DNA from: an uncultured Eubacteriales bacterium
Lineage (GTDB): Bacteria; Bacillota; Clostridia; Lachnospirales; Lachnospiraceae
Length of the DNA stretch: 7,758 nt
Direction: 5' to 3'
Assembly: GCA_900544525.1 (NCBI GenBank)
Contig: UQVN01000161.1
Span: 1-7,758 of the forward strand
How positions within the stretch are numbered: position 1 is the first letter of the stretch; each line of letters begins with the position of its first letter. The notes under the pieces are model-generated. The model saw only the letters and a list, made by a program, of their open reading frames with translations, had not been told where the DNA came from and made no database searches. This document shows positions 5,276-7,758 of this stretch, piece after piece. A program made the position numbers and the translations under genes.

Positions 5276-5506
5276 TCATTCCAATCCTAGATATTTCTTT
5301 CTCAAAAATTTCGCCTCTTTATCAGTTATCATATTATCCCAAAGGGCAGAATTAATTGATCCTTGTACTTCACAGTATAAACAATCGAGTAAGGTGGAGT
5401 TTGTTCGTTCTCCCTCAACTAAAGCATTTATATCATCTTGTAAAAATTGTGGCAAACATTGTTCAAAAATTTCTATTTCTTCTTGTTCCTGTAATTTTTT
5501 ATCCAT
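5276..5506 (-). CDS. Small acidic protein of unknown function (76 aa)
   Basis: I do not recognise this 76-residue protein by name. It is acidic, predicted mostly helical, with no signal peptide or membrane segment. A segment EVQGSINSALWDNMITDKEAKFLRKK is the most distinctive, with an amphipathic C-terminal helix. It lies 39 bp after the next upstream gene in the same direction and just before the rep repeats, so it may belong to an operon reaching into rep. The start is not well supported: the nearest good purine run, AAAGGG, is 18 nt upstream, with only GAAGATGAG closer. A four-codon frame (5499-5513) sits between that ribosome binding site and this ATG and overlaps it, which could couple translation. 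A role in copy control is possible from position only. Confidence 0.62.
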   Translation of the reverse strand: MDKKLQEQEEIEIFEQCLPQFLQDDINALVEGERTNSTLLDCLYCEVQGSINSALWDNMITDKEAKFLRKKYLGLE

Positions 5507-5545
5507 AACTCATCTTCAATCCCTTTTTCTTTTTATCTAAATAAA

Positions 5546-5776
5546 CTACTTACCATAATCATATCTTTTTTTATACAAACTTTCCACTACTTGATTTAAT
5601 TTTTCCTTTTGTTGCTCCAATAATTTTATAGATAATGCAGTCATATTCCCATATCGCTCTAAATTGATGTCTTGCTCACTGGCACACATAAAATATCCAT
5701 CATAGATACAATTTAATACACTATCAATATATTCCAATTCCACAACCATTTCTTCCAATCTATCCTTTATATCCAT
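5546..5776 (-). CDS. Small helical protein of unknown function (76 aa)
   Basis: I do not recognise this protein. It is predicted almost fully helical, with a charged N-terminal helix (DIKDRLEEMVVELEYIDSV), a short middle with two cysteines (CIYDGYFMC) and a Leu/Lys/Gln-rich C-terminal helix, suggesting a small dimer or a four-helix bundle. The longest frame starts at 5788 but lacks a ribosome binding site. The ATG at 5774-5776 has GGAG 6 nt upstream (5783-5786), so I choose it. The gene is divergent from the XRE regulator, and the operator-like inverted repeat at 5807-5834 lies just upstream, so it is likely under that regulator's control. Confidence 0.62.
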   Translation of the reverse strand: MDIKDRLEEMVVELEYIDSVLNCIYDGYFMCASEQDINLERYGNMTALSIKLLEQQKEKLNQVVESLYKKRYDYGK

Positions 5777-5806
5777 TTTCCGCTCCATTTATACACAAAT
5801 TATATG

Positions 5807-5834
5807 TTGATATATCACCACATAGATATATCAA
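5807..5834. promoter_or_regulatory. Operator-like perfect inverted repeat in the divergent region
   Basis: TTGATATATC (5807-5816) and GATATATCAA (5825-5834) are perfect 10-bp arms separated by 8 bp. Each arm contains the self-complementary octamer GATATATC, so the site can also be read as two palindromes with centres 16 bp apart. That spacing suits two dimers of a small XRE repressor. It lies between the divergent genes, just downstream of the predicted leftward start. Confidence 0.7.
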
Positions 5835-5846
5835 TCTATTTTTAAT

Positions 5847-5874
5847 AAAATAACATATATACACTTATTGTCAA
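5847..5874 (-). promoter_or_regulatory. Leftward promoter for the two small genes
   Basis: On the minus strand TTGACA (5869-5874) and TATTTT (5847-5852) are 16 bp apart, predicting a start near 5840 and placing the inverted repeat at the very start of the transcript. A second TATAAT (5799-5804) lies further down without a good -35. I found no convincing rightward promoter for the XRE gene. Confidence 0.45.
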
Positions 5875-5906
5875 TACTTAATGAAACAATTAAAGGAGAT
5901 TTGACA

Positions 5907-6164
5907 ATGCACAACTACAACTATGGCAAAATAGAAATTCATTTAGATAGATTACTAGAAGAAAAGGGCATTAGTAAACGAAAACTATCCTTTTGGGCTG
6001 AAATGGAACGCAAACAAATTAATGCTTTATGTAAAAACGAAGTACAAAGAATTGATCTAAACATACTTGCTCGACTTTGTGATGCCCTTGACTGTTCTGT
6101 TTCGGATATACTAGAATATATTCCAAATACTACATCTACTACAAAACAGGAGGATAATATATGA
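5907..6164 (+). CDS. XRE-family (Cro/CI-type) transcriptional regulator, 85 aa
   Basis: This is a small DNA-binding regulator made of little more than one helix-turn-helix domain. LDRLLEEKGISKRKLSFWAE (13-32) gives the first helices, MERKQINALCKNEVQRIDLN (33-52) the recognition part, and LARLCDALDCSVSDILEYI (54-72) the typical closing helices. The frame is open from 5868, but AAGGAG 8 nt before the ATG at 5907 decides the start. The stop overlaps the next start by ATGA, so the two proteins are translationally coupled. The perfect inverted repeat at 5807-5834 is the likely binding site, controlling itself and the divergent small genes next to rep. It could serve as copy-number or maintenance control, or as one half of a toxin-antitoxin pair. 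Confidence 0.85.
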   Translation: MHNYNYGKIEIHLDRLLEEKGISKRKLSFWAEMERKQINALCKNEVQRIDLNILARLCDALDCSVSDILEYIPNTTSTTKQEDNI

Positions 6165-6373
6165 ATCATACAATTCAAGAATGTATTTCTTTATTGGAAT
6201 TATTACCAGAAAAAGAACAAGATTTTGCTTTAACATTCATACAAAAACTCGTTTTAGCTTGGGATCCTAATTATACAAAGGTATCTAGCGATGAAAAAAA
6301 TGCTTTAACTATGGCAGAACAAGAGTTAAAAAATAAAGAAACTACTTTGCACAACGAAATAGATTGGAACTAA
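6161..6373 (+). CDS. Small antitoxin-like protein coupled to the XRE gene (70 aa)
   Basis: The 70-residue acidic protein has two N-terminal helices (IQECISLLELLPEKEQDFALTFIQK split around LLPEKEQ), then LAWDPNYTKVSSDEK and an acidic helix ending in DWN. The pattern 'LLP..EQ..A..FI.KLVLAWDP..TK' followed by 'AE.E' resembles small clostridial proteins often described as RelB/Phd-type antitoxins and usually encoded before a toxin. No toxin gene follows: a terminator begins directly at the stop codon. AGGAGG stands 6 nt before the ATG, which overlaps the XRE stop. It could be an antitoxin remnant, a partner of the XRE protein, or a factor acting on a chromosomal toxin. Function is not established. 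Confidence 0.6.
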   Translation: MNHTIQECISLLELLPEKEQDFALTFIQKLVLAWDPNYTKVSSDEKNALTMAEQELKNKETTLHNEIDWN

Positions 6374-6400
6374 AAAAGCCCTCAAAATTAGGACTTTTTT
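6372..6400. terminator. Bidirectional terminator between convergent operons
   Basis: AAAAAAG (6372-6378) pairs with CTTTTTT (6394-6400), and CCT (6380-6382) with AGG (6390-6392) around a 7-nt loop, with one mismatch in the stem. T runs are present on both strands. It begins inside the stop codon of the 70-aa gene and can also stop leftward transcripts that leave the gene ending at 6432. Confidence 0.75.
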
Positions 6401-6431
6401 AGTATCTAAATTAATTATAATACTTCATCTG

Positions 6432-7013
6432 TTATAAAAAAGAAATCTGTCCATTTTCCTCTTTTGCATTAATATTTTCCATGATTTCTCGATCTGATCT
6501 ATCCAATTCAACCAGTTCCCATAACTCTTTATAAAATAACTTTTCATCTTCTGTTTGACTCTCTTCTATCAATTCCTCTATTTGCTCTTGGTCTAATTTT
6601 ATAAATTGTTGATAGAACCGCCTAGCATCCTCTTCAGATATAGAAGTATGTTCATACTCCCATTCACACAAATCTTCAAAATCTGCTTTATTTCCAATGA
6701 TTCTAGCATATGTTTGACCTATTGCTCCGTCTAAACCAACAGAACCACATCGACAGTACAGCAATTGATTTTTATCTGTCTGTATAACGTCACCGCATTT
6801 TTTACATTTAACTTTGCATAGAGTACAAATCCTTTTTAATGGCAATATTTTATCTTTTATATATTTCTTTTGTCTTTCTCGTAATATACAACCATTTAAT
6901 TCTACAAAAAAACGATATTCATATTTATCTTCTAGGTTCATCAACATTTCAAAATTTTCTTGTTTCAATGCCCTAAAGACAAGATAAAATTCCCGCATTT
7001 CTTTTAAATTCAT
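6432..7013 (-). CDS. Zinc-ribbon protein with DUF7695-like core (193 aa)
   Basis: The centre of this 193-residue protein is a metal-binding ribbon. C70 and C73 (KCKKCGD) pair with C87 and C89 (YCRCGSVGLDGA). Two more cysteines, C63 and C66, sit just before. The 'CKKCGD.I......CRCG...DG' pattern, followed by a conserved-looking ARIIGN and acidic DFEDLCEWEYE, is that of small DUF7695-type proteins, here carrying extra N-terminal (1-60) and acidic helical C-terminal (115-193) parts. The family has no established function. The ATG at 7013 has AAAGGAG 7 nt upstream. It follows the coiled-coil/HTH gene by 42 bp in the same direction, so the two are probably one operon. Confidence 0.65.
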   Translation of the reverse strand: MNLKEMREFYLVFRALKQENFEMLMNLEDKYEYRFFVELNGCILRERQKKYIKDKILPLKRICTLCKVKCKKCGDVIQTDKNQLLYCRCGSVGLDGAIGQTYARIIGNKADFEDLCEWEYEHTSISEEDARRFYQQFIKLDQEQIEELIEESQTEDEKLFYKELWELVELDRSDREIMENINAKEENGQISFL

Positions 7014-7055
7014 GATATTTCTCCTTTCATATTGGTACTTTATTTATTTTTGATA

Positions 7056-7736
7056 CTATAAAAATCGCTCATTTGGATCGCCCCATTCCCGACTTTTTTT
7101 TAATTTACGAAAGAAGGTAGCACGACTAATCCCCAGTTTCATAGCAACTTCTTCCGCATTTGTTTCTTTCAACATCCGTTCTATATCACTTAATGTATAA
7201 GTACCTTGTACAAATTTCTGTTTTCTGCCTGCTCCTCGTTTGTTCTTTTCAGTGTCATAATTAATTTTAAGAACATTTGAATTATTTATCTTCTCTACTT
7301 CTAATACCACTCCGCTTTTTTGAAAAACACGATTAAACGCCTCTATTTTCGGCATTTTTTCATTCAAATCTTCTTCATTTAACAGAAAAAACATAGAATC
7401 TTTTCCCTCAAAATCGGATATTACAATAGTATTATTTTTATTTTGGATACTCTTTTGTAACTCTTCTATCATAGACACTTGATTCCCTCGAATTTCTTCT
7501 AAATACTTGATGTGTCGCTCTTGAGATTTTACATCAATCTCTAACATTTTCAAGTCTCGCTCCATTTGTCGATATAAGGATGTTTTTTTGAACTCTTCTT
7601 CCACTACGTCTTCTCTTTCATAAAGCTGTCTAGTAAGCTCTTGATTCGTTTTCCATGCTGAATCTCTTTGTTCTCTTAATTCTTTTATCTCACTTTCAAG
7701 ACGTTCTTTCATTTGTTCTTTGGTTTCTCGTGCCAT
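7056..7736 (-). CDS. Coiled-coil protein with C-terminal helix-turn-helix (226 aa)
   Basis: Residues 1-100 are a long charged coiled coil (KEQMKERLESEIKELREQRD and onward). A small mixed domain follows at about 103-158. KRGAGRKQKF (166-175) is a basic AT-hook-like linker, and TLSDIERMLKETNAEEVAMKLGISRATFFRKL (181-212) is a resolvase-type helix-turn-helix. No catalytic serine domain precedes it, so it is not a recombinase. A coiled coil joined to an HTH recalls plasmid proteins such as KfrA, in mirrored order, which act in partition or as repressors, but I cannot assign the family. The ATG at 7736 has AAAGGAG 6 nt upstream. Its promoter is not in the 22 bp that remain, and if the molecule is circular it would lie in 1-60. 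Role in plasmid maintenance is inferred. Confidence 0.6.
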   Translation of the reverse strand: MARETKEQMKERLESEIKELREQRDSAWKTNQELTRQLYEREDVVEEEFKKTSLYRQMERDLKMLEIDVKSQERHIKYLEEIRGNQVSMIEELQKSIQNKNNTIVISDFEGKDSMFFLLNEEDLNEKMPKIEAFNRVFQKSGVVLEVEKINNSNVLKINYDTEKNKRGAGRKQKFVQGTYTLSDIERMLKETNAEEVAMKLGISRATFFRKLKKSREWGDPNERFL

Positions 7737-7758
7737 AAAAATCTCCTTTCTTTTATAG

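Noticed and set aside
5499..5513. Four-codon leader frame (MSYG) before the 76-aa gene
   Set aside because: It has a reasonable ribosome binding site and overlaps the next start, but is too short to support as a gene; noted only in the gene entry.
5214..5540. Rightward 108-codon frame over the third repeat and the small gene
   Set aside because: It runs antisense to the 5276-5506 gene, has a hydrophobic low-complexity start and no ribosome binding site.
5939..6178. Leftward frame inside the XRE gene
   Set aside because: The XRE coding frame with its ribosome binding site and coupling to the next gene is much better supported.
7056..7736. Serine recombinase / resolvase
   Set aside because: Only the resolvase-like HTH is present; the N-terminal half is a coiled coil without the catalytic domain.

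Overview
This AT-rich window looks like backbone DNA from a low-GC Gram-positive host, most likely a gut Clostridia/Lachnospiraceae-type bacterium. The grounds are the strong AGGAGG-type ribosome binding sites, the MobA/MobL-type relaxase with a Gram-positive nic site, and the style of the small proteins. Nearly every gene is a mobility, replication or maintenance gene, and no cargo such as resistance or metabolism is visible. The simplest reading is a small mobilizable plasmid, possibly the whole 7.76 kb circle opened between two genes. An integrated mobilizable element cannot be excluded from sequence alone. Family assignments are from memory and motif reading, not from searches.

Layout. 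1-475: a structured non-coding stretch, then a compact Fst/par-like type I toxin-antitoxin locus. It has a 31-codon membrane toxin gene, a convergent antisense RNA promoter, a shared bidirectional terminator, and direct repeats that let the antisense RNA pair with the toxin start site. 509-949 (-): a protein resembling an AbiEi-type antitoxin, without a visible toxin partner. 1031-2821 (-): the MOBQ relaxase. 2822-3076: oriT, with a pSK41-like nic core TAAGTGCG/CCCT, and a divergent promoter region in which a consensus promoter sits inside nested inverted repeats. 3077-3349 (+): a small coiled-coil relaxosome accessory candidate. 3367-4923 (-): a replication protein with an archaeo-eukaryotic primase core and a C-terminal helix-turn-helix. 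4951-5265: three imperfect 107-109 bp tandem repeats, the best origin/leader candidate. 5276-5776 (-): two small unknown genes. 5777-5906: a divergent control region with a perfect operator-like inverted repeat. 5907-6373 (+): an XRE regulator overlapping by 4 bp with a small antitoxin-like gene. 6432-7736 (-): a zinc-ribbon protein and, upstream of it, a coiled-coil plus HTH DNA-binding protein.

How the parts fit. The primase-type Rep and the tandem repeats would replicate the element. The XRE protein and the small genes around it would tune expression or copy number. The relaxase, the 90-aa accessory protein and oriT would make it mobilizable by a helper conjugation apparatus, since no type IV secretion genes are present. 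The type I locus would kill plasmid-free segregants. The least expected signals are the par-like RNA pair, the promoter enclosed by nested inverted repeats next to nic, and the repeated hairpin leader upstream of rep.
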